The position numbers were made by a program, and so were the translations under genes. Shown one piece after another: positions 11,601 through 19,545 of a DNA stretch of 64,000 bases. Origin of the DNA: Trileptium ribeirensis (Eukaryota > Nematoda > Enoplea > Enoplida > Thoracostomopsidae); the NCBI GenBank assembly GCA_030248225.1, contig JASANE010011842.1, forward strand, positions 1 to 64,000, in the 5' to 3' direction. The notes under the pieces were generated by a model that was not told the origin of the DNA, did not search any database, and worked only from the letters and a program-made list of their open reading frames with translations. Position 1 is the stretch's first letter. Each line of letters begins with the position of its first letter.

Positions 11601-12850
11601 CAACACCAAAACCTAAGCCTAAACCACGACGAAAACCAACTAAGGTTCCCGCGCCAACTAGTGAACAAGCGTCATCCATAAGCTCGGAAACTACCTCACC
11701 GGAAACAGCCGATTTCCCGACACCGCCCCAACGGTGGATAATTCCACCCCTATTATCACCCTTGCAGGAACGGGGAACCAAAGATCCACAGGTACCATCC
11801 TTTGGTCGATGGACCACCCGAAGACAAAATGAACTAGCACAATGGGAATGGGAAATGCAAGAAATAAGGAGGAAGAGAGAGGAAGCCGCCCGCGCCCGAG
11901 GAGAAATACAGGATGCAACTGAACTAATGGAATACCTAAGGGGATCTCCCATACAATACATCCCCTCGGAAGACCAAGTAGCTGCCGACGGGATTGTAGA
12001 AGAATTTATTGAGAGTTTAGCTCGACAACGAGAGGCAAGTAAACAACGTCGACCTTCCGAGTCTTCGGAAGGCGGTCGACCAAAACGATCACGACCACGG
12101 ACTGTAGACAAGGACAATGAGACAATATCAACCATTGGCGAATCAACTAAAGGCTCCTCTACCGGGAGGAAGGGAAGAGCGCCGCCGCGTAGCGCTCCCT
12201 CCACCCTTAAGGGAGTTCTAACACGACCATCACGCGCCAAACCACGTAGACAAAACCCCGCTAGGGCCCAATCACAAGTTAGTTGGGAAGACGAGGAGGA
12301 TGAGATACCTCTTAGTCAACTTTTACCGGGACCCCGGCGAAGGCCCCACTTTGAACTCGATCCTCCAACCGAGGAGAGCGAGGGATCTCCTGAGATGGGA
12401 CCCTCTGCACCCGAGGTTAAAGAAAGGGAAGAACCCCCTCAACCTACTCGCCGACAACCACATAGACAAGCCAGGGACCGTTATCGCTGGTATGAAGACT
12501 ATTTACCCCACGGAGAAGAAGCTCGGGTCATAATACCACGTTTGGACACCCGACGATTGGAACCTAAAATTACGACACCAGCTCGACGGACTATACCCCT
12601 CGCTCCACCGACTCGACATCGTGACCCTGTTATGCCGATGGATTACCCATCTGGTAGTGCTCGTGCACGGCACGACATGTTTGAACCTTTTAGGGACATC
12701 TTTGACGAACAGGACATCGAGGACATGTTATCCGCACATCCGGACTTGGAACCCGACGAGGACAGTGGACAAAGACAATTACGACCTGAAGATATCGGAC
12801 TAGAAGTGGTCCGACCTCCGAGACAACCGCCTCGCGAGCGACGGTTGTAA
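5684..12850 (+). CDS. pol: Envelope membrane anchor fused in frame to Pol (protease, RT, RNase H, integrase) with long disordered tail
   Basis: The frame is open from at least 5642; 5684 is a GTG and the first ATG is 5696. Codons below are numbered from 5684. Residues about 68-91 form a hydrophobic transmembrane segment followed by a basic cytoplasmic stretch, the end of the broken envelope. An aspartic protease follows (DTGAD at 242-246, later ILGTDF). The reverse transcriptase has VDF with Asp603 and YIDD at 700-703. RNase H begins around the QTDAS motif (Asp849). A Pro-rich linker (about 1080-1160) leads to integrase: an HHCC zinc finger (nt 9530-9680), then the DD(35)E triad Asp1358, Asp1418, Glu1454, and a GPY/F-like module near nt 10469. 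About 750 further residues are Pro-, Glu- and Arg-rich, apparently disordered. The catalytic residues are intact, so the enzyme part may be functional. It ends at TAA 12848-12850. Confidence 0.9.
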   Translation: MLTSMLKPEKITIKFGPNITIDRLSGIKLKPLTWDSLDNAKAINLRVAQIAKDQVRRVVNLPAVEYTGFLPYFLITVVVGLISLIYFMTKCKLPPKYGYYIPRWFPCRGRLIRTDSKPRKVIRWTRARPQIPSAPPEEDDFPHTDRTSPTEVTVGPSGTPRVSVASSRAPRRSNRLLTSRNSSEEELVFIEDDELFVAPTRDLRRGPRQGVFTRQLNTMNAGNTPLLINATILGTPVMTLVDTGADVSIMSQALAARLGLVPRDTTTTRIVSATQQELTISGVVKAPITIGSLSTPCDFQVTTDTPYECILGTDFMALLPYVAINFKDRCLDLSNGTENCSAPFADQGDYRPPVINVVTRKYTQVPPNTELFINAVPEITQPPTGQALFVPDPFIRDVAIAHSLVLTGQRMIPIALMNFGNFPVAIHAGQTIGHIEMLDDNEVEFLYDSNKRLLQLDPPKRTKQCNNIGVTRDNVVQIISEQKKTIDTERSIQVLSKIDFGQTTLNPFELKQLKTTISENADIFSVHPFDLGRCGVHQHRIVTGDARPIKQVPYRLAHSLREPLREELNNMVEAGLITPSDSPWGSPIVYVTKSDGTLRLCVDFRKLNVVAERDLYPLPRIDDILGCLRNTKFMSSLDLNKGFWQLELDPETKEKTSFVTVHGQYEYNVLPFGLNSSPGAFQRCMSIILKGLEWERCLIYIDDILVFSPTFEQHLADLITVFDRFRKANLKLKPSKCQFGQKQLKYLGHIISSEGVKPDPEKTAAIDNYKRPETLKQLQSFLGLVGYYHKFIPHYSEICEPLNALRRKDSEFKWTPQCEEAFGKLRKALVQEPLLIYPDFSKPFILQTDASGYALGAVLSQKTDKGTLPIAYASKSLVDYQRRYPAIETEALAIRWAALHFRHYLLGHEFHVETDHKPLKALFERPPRNSRLAQWRNELLMEFGGFNIEYRPGKANANADGLSRDPRHDVEFSYSSDEAEQDEQDHPRMVAVAVKGQDRGKGKAPAKPPRRFPTEEIWKRLTRQLLGLPPDAPVNLPPEYVRERFYRMFGGSDHDPLPDPTRFIFCGDIDDPWPEGVEIPGRRTTAPEPPESTDKPTHGPSPAPEPPARPPQPQEPPTAPTPPAPGAASESSTRATAGTPEPARPQTLPTTARQRYGGLPEVEEFDTLIKVAYACGPRIQLQRPEQVYDTGEHIYLPHFQQYEGRNLLNYLPYIQRRDKQFGPIWWYLHTRQSPADEKAATALKLEAHHYRLCPDTAILYLHPIMPNDHRPKLCVPRLLIRQILKHEHDTLFGGHPGRDRLLSKLKQFYYWETMGKDVDEYVKRCILCQRSRNLPQNVRAALGENPLASAPMHRMFVDILDTRVLSRNGNRYVIAFIDQFTKLVIAAALPDQTAKSVAKVFVEDVVCRYGAPEELVSDRGGCFVSEVMEALCARLHTFKRETLSYNPKANGEIERFNRTLLFLLRVALPEKDHTTWDEVLPYCIMSYNSAVHASTHYPPFMLMHGFQPRVPGGIETQTDWGRYPGAEAYRANVQRWLATIRDRAYRSMQSAREYRKRYYNRKIKVPDYRVNDHVWVYRYYTTPGLSRKLERRWCGPYQITKIMLPCICVKLPGQPNASDHVVHINRTKPCYRPLSSFPDMADLLKAVPPAYIEAALQEPGETILADKYFARELQAADPEAVDRLRQDIDGASDVASVEIGEPNLEYTQAQADIHRAAVERLTIQAQDSSGAPQQNRLPLCDPDRTPDTEWPAISQELATQDSAKLPYALDKPPGTFSPEYGQHTAPVTLREQERAVRTDEATRPLKVKRLDPERALRPFNANDLGLVELLASQDPDEDLPHTPEQATSPTSAIEHAVQTSPLTPAKHRAAIATQTSRSPQTQHLMTETDQPVTPYYTYYEHSASYEQPYSIPRQAYSAPPTPLPHTPLMPQGFEATIEDYVPDEWLTPFHTPPRPQPAQSVPATSQPPLEPAPTPKPKPKPRRKPTKVPAPTSEQASSISSETTSPETADFPTPPQRWIIPPLLSPLQERGTKDPQVPSFGRWTTRRQNELAQWEWEMQEIRRKREEAARARGEIQDATELMEYLRGSPIQYIPSEDQVAADGIVEEFIESLARQREASKQRRPSESSEGGRPKRSRPRTVDKDNETISTIGESTKGSSTGRKGRAPPRSAPSTLKGVLTRPSRAKPRRQNPARAQSQVSWEDEEDEIPLSQLLPGPRRRPHFELDPPTEESEGSPEMGPSAPEVKEREEPPQPTRRQPHRQARDRYRWYEDYLPHGEEARVIIPRLDTRRLEPKITTPARRTIPLAPPTRHRDPVMPMDYPSGSARARHDMFEPFRDIFDEQDIEDMLSAHPDLEPDEDSGQRQLRPEDIGLEVVRPPRQPPRERRL

Positions 12851-12973
12851 CGTTTAAATCACTCAAGAAACACCCCAGAAAACTCGAGCTCCCGCCGCCA
12901 GACTCCCTCAAGAGCCGCCACTAATGGCGATGAATACTATTGCAGGAATCACCAATTCAAAGGACTCAACGAC

Positions 12974-14107
12974 ATGGAACAAATTCCGCAACCTCGAGTG
13001 CCGCACTACACTATCAATTATGAGGCGCCGATGGAAACGTTCCTGTCCAAAGGTACACACTGGCCAGAACTCTCCAACATGGCTCCGTTAGGCCAAACCG
13101 TCACCCAATACCCCATCGAATATACATCGACGGAGCAAGGATACCAGCTCCTCGTCACCTATTTATTCGACGAGGAGCAAGCAAAACAGGACATTTCAGA
13201 CCTGAAACTGGGAGCTCGAGACATTAAGGCCATCTCCCGCCGGAATAAACAAAAGTTCCTGGACCCCGAAACAACCGAGCGCCTCCGCCCAGTACTCCCT
13301 CACCTTATGCGGACGGTGCTCCTGGAAAAATTCAAAATACCTCGATTCAGGGACGCCCTGCTAGCCACCGGATTTGCCCAATTGCTCGAGGCAAATAGAT
13401 CCGATTCCTTTTGGGGAATCGGCCTAGGGCCGGACGACATCAAGTTCGGCAAACGACCGCGACCCTGCCACAATGTCATGGGCCGTCTATTGGAGGAAGT
13501 GCGAACCTTCCTCCGCCATAACGTCGCCTCCTGGCCAACTGTGTTGATCCTGGGCGATTCGTTAGCGGCACCCTTGGTCAACATGGCCACCTCGAAAGGG
13601 TGGTTCGCCGTCGCATGGCCAGGAGCCACCATGCAATTTCTCGTTCGGCTGGCAACGTGCATCGCCACGCCGCAAACCAAGACCATAATGATCCTTGGCG
13701 GATATAAAGCGGCCCTACGACCGAAGCCGCACGAAGGTCGTTTGCTGGACACGCCCAGCAAAGTCATGCGTCGAGTGCGCCGATATATATGCTCATTCGA
13801 CTACCTCCTCAGTGATGGAGCCCGAGCAATTATCGCCCCACCCCCGCCACATTGGGACATCGGACAGGACAATACGGTCGAATGGCACGACGAATTTACC
13901 AAAATATTTCAAGACATTAAATGGCAAGTCCCCGATAAGATGCAGAAGTCGTCGATGTCAGACTACCCACCCGAACTAGAAGAATCGGGCGCATGGGAAA
14001 CCCTTACCGACGGCGACGAAGTTGCGGAGCCTCGCGTAACCGAACCCTACATAGAGTGCTTTCGTAAATGGGTTCAACTGAGCTTAGTATCTGACAGTTG
14101 GGCTTAA
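12974..14107 (+). CDS. NADAR (YbiA-like) domain fused to SGNH-hydrolase-like domain, accessory protein of the retroelement
   Basis: This 377-residue protein starts at ATG 12974, but the same frame is open from 12851, directly after the pol stop, so it could also be reached by readthrough. Residues about 22-178 match the NADAR fold as I know it: an LSN motif at 33-35, the conserved Glu in TEQGYQ (Glu54), KF-containing helix at 119-120, ATGFAQLLEA at 131-140, DSFWGIGLG with Asp144 and Trp147, and a closing NVMGRLLEEVR at 167-177. NADAR proteins are N-glycosidases; some remove ADP-ribose from guanine in DNA (DarT-linked), others act on riboflavin intermediates. Residues about 188-376 begin with LILGDSLAAPL, like SGNH/GDSL block I, and contain MILGGYKAAL where block III would be; the usual Asn and Asp-x-x-His are not clear, so this half is tentative. 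Its place inside the element argues for a role in the element's life cycle, possibly countering host ADP-ribosylation (inference). Confidence 0.8.
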   Translation: MEQIPQPRVPHYTINYEAPMETFLSKGTHWPELSNMAPLGQTVTQYPIEYTSTEQGYQLLVTYLFDEEQAKQDISDLKLGARDIKAISRRNKQKFLDPETTERLRPVLPHLMRTVLLEKFKIPRFRDALLATGFAQLLEANRSDSFWGIGLGPDDIKFGKRPRPCHNVMGRLLEEVRTFLRHNVASWPTVLILGDSLAAPLVNMATSKGWFAVAWPGATMQFLVRLATCIATPQTKTIMILGGYKAALRPKPHEGRLLDTPSKVMRRVRRYICSFDYLLSDGARAIIAPPPPHWDIGQDNTVEWHDEFTKIFQDIKWQVPDKMQKSSMSDYPPELEESGAWETLTDGDEVAEPRVTEPYIECFRKWVQLSLVSDSWA

Positions 14108-14863
14108 CAATTTAGGAAGAAATTCCGACAACACCACATGGACACTGACTATTCGGAAAAATTTTCTTGTCAATACGAACTACCAAATGCACTTGAGGTG
14201 AACCCAAAACCAATGTATTATAACGATATTATATTTGTATAATCAGATGTAGAAACAACAGTATAAATGCCGTATTTAACCACCTATTTTAATCCTGTAT
14301 CTATTGCGTAATGTATATCTGTCTATGCATAACTTTTACCATGGCACCTTGGCTAAATCAAACAAGTTGGATCATCTCGGAAAATTCTTTGAAAACCTAG
14401 TGCAAAGTCCTTTTCGTCCCCTTAAAAATATAAGAGGAGGACTTTTCAGGCTTAAGGAGGATTCGGCGGAAACGTGGCCAGGAAACGTGGCCAAATTTGT
14501 ACCGAATAGAATATTTTGAGAAACTTTCCAAAAGCAAACAACTTTAAAAGTTATTAGGCCAGGACCACGATGTGCGACTAGGACCAACGATGGTCAATAA
14601 GATACTTCGACAATAACATAAATAAACTAGGAAACCTGAATTTTCAAGTACCATATCTCATCAGGTTATCTGTATGGACTAAGTTATTATTGGGTCGTAG
14701 AGTATAGGCCATTTTTCGAAACCAGGCACGATCCTTTTTGAAAGGGGTCTTAGTCGTCGGAGACCCCATTATAGGCGCAAATCCTCACCATAGGGACAAC
14801 AGAGAAAATTGCGTCCAACCCGAATAATTAAGTCTGAAAATTTCCATTTAAAAATATAAGAGA
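14108..14863 (+). other. 3' noncoding region of the LTR element with two polypurine-tract-like motifs
   Basis: No ORF of substance follows the NADAR gene. The sequence AAAAATATAAGAG occurs twice: near 14425-14440, followed by GAGGA, and at 14850-14863, directly before the candidate LTR start. Such purine-rich stretches are where plus-strand DNA synthesis is primed in LTR elements. Both are interrupted by two Ts, so assignment is uncertain. The duplicated motif could mean two priming sites or an old duplication. Confidence 0.4.
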
Positions 14864-15014
14864 TGTAACAGGCCCGTTCCGGTCCGTTACGTTTATTTTA
14901 CATGACTTCGGCGTCAAAATGGTCTGAACGCGCCTTAAATCGAACCAGACACAGTTACGGGAACTAAGTTTTCATGTGTTGCCGGGTGCCATGGTCGTTG
15001 GTAATTGTTTTGGT

Positions 15015-15067
15015 AACCTTGCTTATTAACATTGTATGCCTATTTTATAACCTTGCTTATTAACATT
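15015..15067 (+). repeat. Short direct repeat, 34-bp period
   Basis: The 19-bp motif AACCTTGCTTATTAACATT occurs at 15015-15033 and again at 15049-15067. The following bases are also similar (TATTTTAT versus TGTTTTAT before AACC), suggesting a small tandem duplication in the LTR candidate. Confidence 0.7.
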
Positions 15068-15849
15068 CTTTGCCTACCATGTTTTATAACCCATTGTATT
15101 GCTGTGGGACGGATCATTCAGGTATATCAGGACGTTTGACCCGGCGAACGGATGACAAATTTCGAAGATAACAGGACGGAGCTTTGACTTGGACTGAAAA
15201 TAGGAGCTGGTAGGCTCTGAACGGAACTCGACGGCCCGCCGCAACACACACAAAAAAATTCAAAATTTAGACCGTCCGGGAATAGGAGGCCTCTGACGAT
15301 TTAAGGGGTCGGGAAGTAATCAAAATCAAGACTCTCAATTTTACCTGGTTCAAAGTAAACCATAGCTTAATGGTTGCAGAAGTAAGCTGAAACAAGTGGG
15401 TTACGGTAGTTTCCGATTATGCGGAAATAACGGACCTCGGGCCTGTTTATCGGCCCGTAACCGCCCAATGGTTCAGATTTACAAAAATTGCTCCGAGTAC
15501 TTTTCGGTAGAGAATTTCTAGGGCTTTCGAAAGAGCCCGAGACATCACAAATTGCTGGAGGATTTCTTGGGATATTCTAGGGACAAACGGGTAAACATTC
15601 AATTAACAGCCAATACTTACGCTAGGTTTGGCTGGTGACCAGGGTTCCGAGTGGACCTGTTATAGGCCTATATGGAAATATAATTATGCATATGTATGTA
15701 TCTTGCCTGATCTTCGTGTCTCGGTATGTCTATTTTCCCGCCCCCACCGTATCAGAACCTTTATTTTTATAGCATCCGTTGACGCCCAAAATTGCCTGAC
15801 CCGCACCCTAACAACTGGTTTTTCTGGTAACCATCGGATCATTGATTGA

Positions 15850-16510
15850 AAGTATGCGTGTTTCTAAGTAGTGTACCCATTTAGGCATCTGACGAGGCCA
15901 GGCGGGTCTCGATCTGACCAGTCCTCCCGCTGCCATATAGCTTACTTCCCTGTTCTATAATGCACCACGAAAATTCAACATAAAATTCCTTCAGTTTGTA
16001 CCAACTCCGTATTTGACCACAGACCCTAAACGTGCTCATGCGACCCCTCATTTTATTTGTCTGCTCCTGGCGAGCACAACGATATCCGGCGGGTCTTTGT
16101 CCGACTTCGCGTTAGCCCTTTATGACCGAAAAGGTGCCCCCCCAATTTGGCATACCGACTGCAAGTGGGTACAGACCGACCGAAAATTTAACCCCAACTC
16201 AAAGGTAGGCCTAATGCCCCTCATTGCATTCGTCGCGTCGAGACATCTTCAACGATGCCCGGCGGGTCTCCATCCGTCGCCCCGTTAACCCGGGACGGCC
16301 GAAAATGCGCCCCCACTTTTTGCCGACACTCTCTTTAACGGTCTTTAACAGTCGTGATTTTAGTGCCCCTCTACCCGCTGCCGTTAAGGTAGGGAAAACA
16401 CCCCTCGTTTGAATCGCCTTTCCAAGGCGAGTTCAACGATGTCCGGCGGGCGTCGCTCCGCCCAACCGTTAGAGCGGGAGAGCCCGCTGAAACCCCGTAT
16501 ACTAATATAT
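15850..16510 (+). repeat. Degenerate tandem repeat of about 180 bp within the LTR candidate
   Basis: The marker CCGGCGGGTCT or a close variant recurs at about 15,900, 16,088, 16,259 and 16,442, each time (except the first) preceded by a CAACGAT motif and followed by a CGTTA-containing stretch and a GACCGAAAA/GGCCGAAAA-like stretch. A second marker, AAGGTAGG followed by CCCCTC, recurs between the later copies. The period is roughly 170-190 bp and the copies are heavily diverged. Confidence 0.65.
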
Positions 16511-16794
16511 GTCGGAACCCAAAATCTGGGTCCCGACCCGCCGCTGCGTCTACCCCCTCGTGTTTGGTATCGTTCGGCCCCGTTCTTCGTCCTGGGACCG
16601 AATTTCACCCCAGCCCCTCGAGATTCCCTCGGGAACCCCCTGTCCCGACTCCCTTCCCGTGCCTTTCTTTTTCGTTCTTCTTTTTCTTTTCCACTCTCTC
16701 TCTAACCGACTTTTTGGTCGGTTGTCGTTGCTGCTGTCGCCGTGACTGTATATGTGTATATATATGTGTGTATGTTGCTGTGCTGCTGTGTTGA

Positions 16795-16963
16795 TGTTGT
16801 TGTTGTTGTTGTTGTTGTTGTTGTGGTTCTGCGTGTTTCTAGTGTGAACTTGAGCGACCTTTCTGTCGCTCAGGTCGCCTGTGTGTCTCATGTGTAATGT
16901 GTGCTCATGAGTATTGTATGTATATGTGTTTGAGGATATAGATATATATATATATATATATAT
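16795..16963 (+). repeat. (TTG)n and (AT)n microsatellites
   Basis: A TTG trinucleotide run lies at 16795-16824 and an AT dinucleotide run at 16940-16963. They follow a pyrimidine-rich stretch (16640-16705) and a short hairpin CCGAC...GTCGG near 16707-16722. Confidence 0.85.
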
Positions 16964-17315
16964 GTATAGTATGTAAGACGACACAAAAAACAGGACACAC
17001 GGGGACAGGACGTACAAAATTTTCTTAAATTCGTGAGTTTTACGGACGGACTGGACACATGGGACTAGGAGAGACGGGGGGTAGGTTTAGGGCCCTCCCA
17101 CGAGCTCCGGGAGTTCCCAAATAGGACCCCGGATAGTTCAGAGGATACGTAGGAATGTGCTGCGTCCCAGGTCGCGAAATCAGCTCATTCCCACCTTAGG
17201 TTCCCCCCCCTTTCGGGACGTCCAGAGACGTCCTGTCGGGATATTTGAAATTTAGCTAGAAAAGCCATTAGCTTGGAATGCTAGGAATGTTTGGCTTTAT
17301 CTTGTAAGCCAACAT

Positions 17316-17342
17316 ATAAACGTGCAATGTTAGCACGTTTAT
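17316..17342 (+). other. Perfect 10-bp hairpin
   Basis: ATAAACGTGC (17316-17325) and GCACGTTTAT (17333-17342) are exact reverse complements around a 7-nt loop. In the LTR transcript it would form a stable stem. Confidence 0.75.
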
Positions 17343-17411
17343 CCATGGATAGGGTGGTAAAATTTAGCCCCAGATGCCCTCCAAATAAGCTTAATTAAGT
17401 GATGGATGAGG

Positions 17412-17463
17412 CAGCTAACTCGCTAAATAGCAGAAATTTGGCTTCAAATCGGCGAGTTAGCTG
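17412..17463 (+). other. Perfect 12-bp inverted repeat with 28-nt loop
   Basis: CAGCTAACTCGC (17412-17423) pairs exactly with GCGAGTTAGCTG (17452-17463). The motif TGATGGATGAGG lies just before the stem and again about 75 bp later, so the structure sits inside a small duplicated context. Confidence 0.75.
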
Positions 17464-18722
17464 GGGGAAAGATTTGATGGATGAGGACCAGTTCACCGAA
17501 AAGACACATCCGAGCTTATTCCAAGTATTTTATAAAGGGAAAGGATTTAAAATTTTGAAAATTTGACGGGTGATTTAGCAGCTTTCGTGGGACATTTGGG
17601 GAATAACGTCCAAGCTAAGTTAGGTAAGAGCTTTAAAAGATCTGAGTGATGAGTTCTCGACAAGTTTCTGACAAGAATTTGGGACTACAGATGGGGTAAA
17701 ATCGGAGATTTTGGGAGAAAACTCACAGATGGTCGACCTCCGAGTAATCGGAGGGTTCAAGTTTGATGTCGGCGATTTCGATTGAAGCCGACTCTCTCTA
17801 AAGGGGACCCAGGGTTTACGATAGCTGTCAAAAATAAAATTTGGGGAATTTTTCGATTGGGCGCCCGGGTTTGACCTCGAAAGAGTGGGCGTCAAAAGAA
17901 CATCGCCGATTGGATGGCGACAAAATCGCCATGCTTCAACACAGCAGAAAATTTTGAAGCGACGACTACCGCGTCGTCTCTTGGAATCAGTTCGACTTCG
18001 GCAGCGCGGAGTTCGGTCGACTTTACTGACCGGCTCCGACGCTAGAGTTTTATTACGTCGGTTTCGCAATTTATTTTACTTTTCCGTGCTTTTTCTTCGC
18101 TTTGCGTTTTGGAATGGGATTCGATCGATGGAGGACCCGCGTAGACATTTTCCGTCTCGCGGAAGGGGACTAGCAGTTGCTGTCCCGGACCGAACGTTGT
18201 AAGTCAGGAAGCGAACCAGGCATATGGGGGTTTATTTTCCCCAGATCAAGATGTAACAGATCATCAAACTTTACATGGTTATAGTGCGATCCTTAGTCTC
18301 GGTAGTTCGACTGGACGCCCGTTGTAGGACGTCTGATGTACTCGTGTTGAGCGATCACATTTTCACATAGCCTTTGACAAAACCTCCTCCGTCGAGTTCC
18401 GTTTTGGGAGCGTGTTGAGTGATTGCACGGGGGGGTGTTAGATTGTGAACACACCAGTCGAAGTCACGCTGATTCCCCGTGGTCATAGGTAAGGCAAATC
18501 AAAACGGACGCTTATCGTCCACGCGCTTTTACATGACTTATTACTCGTGAGTTAGGGCTGTCGAATTTTCCTGAGCTGACCACGGTAAAACTTTACCTCG
18601 AAATCATAAGGATTCGCTTATTCGCTTGTTTCTGATTATGCTTATGGTTTACCAAATTACAGTTTAGTAGACCGTTCGATGCTCATGCCGCTGCTTGAGC
18701 TCGGACTGAAGTTGCAGTTAGG

Positions 18723-18759
18723 GACAGAGGATTAGCCTCTGTCGGGCTTTAGAAAGCCC
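18723..18759 (+). other. Two adjacent perfect hairpins
   Basis: GACAGAGG/CCTCTGTC with a 5-nt loop (18723-18743) is followed without spacer by GGGCTTT/AAAGCCC with a 2-nt loop (18744-18759). Back-to-back perfect stems suggest a structured RNA element such as a packaging or dimerisation signal, but no function can be assigned from sequence alone. Confidence 0.75.
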
Positions 18760-19474
18760 TAAAATTTATTTTGTCAGTTGAGCTAGGAAAATTTGGGGAA
18801 TCCAAAAGACTAAACAAATTCTAAGTGATTTTAGCTTGAGCATAAGGTCTTGGCACTCCGTACGGAGCAACGTTTTACACAGCATTGTCGGTTTGCGGTT
18901 GGCTCTCGATTTGTAAGGATGAGCGTTTGGTGCATTACTAAGGTTTGAAAGAGCTTCACTTAGAATAGACTAGACTGCCCGAGATCCCAACCGCCCCGTA
19001 CGACACCGCTTGCCAGTGGCTCGGTAAATTGACAGCGACCAATCACGTTCTTCTTCTTAAAACCCTCTAGCCAAACCGCTAAAATCAGCAAAGTTCACTC
19101 TAGCCAACGTACCTGGTCAAACTCGGTGGTAATGTCGAGGAAAATTACATCTCACTAAAATGAACCGACGACCTGACTAGGTACCCAGATCGGACCCAAT
19201 AAACGCTTTCAAAGGCACGTCAGCGTACTCAAAGTTCAAAAGGAAACCATAGAACTCTCCTTGTCATAAAGAAAAAATCGCGACCTTTCGCGAATCGTTT
19301 TGACCCCAAACAGAACAAGTGCAAAACCCCGTTTTCTTTTTGGGGCGACTTGATCGCTGAGTTTAAGCAGTTTTTAGTTTTATCCCTGGTTGCCCGTTAG
19401 GCTATGTACTATGTATGCTATTGCTCTGAGTTTGGTCGTTTTTGCCTCTCTCCTTTTTCATATTCCCGTTTCAA

Positions 19475-19545
19475 GTTTCGATCCTGCACGGGGAAATTAA
19501 GCCCGCTGCAGAAATGTCAGTATTAACCACTCGACCACCGAGGTC
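19475..19545 (-). repeat. tRNA-like sequence with Pol III A and B boxes
   Basis: On the minus strand TGGTCGAGTGG (19527-19537) matches the A-box consensus and GATCGAAAC (19475-19483) matches the B-box consensus, 43 nt apart. The acceptor and anticodon stems do not pair convincingly, so it is not a working tRNA. It may be a SINE head or a tRNA relic embedded in the LTR candidate. Confidence 0.4.

Noticed and set aside
11530..12240. 236-codon minus-strand ORF antisense to the pol tail
   Set aside because: It is a shadow of the biased composition of the tail; there is no sign of an independent gene.
19475..19545. Functional tRNA gene
   Set aside because: A and B boxes are present but acceptor and anticodon stems do not pair.
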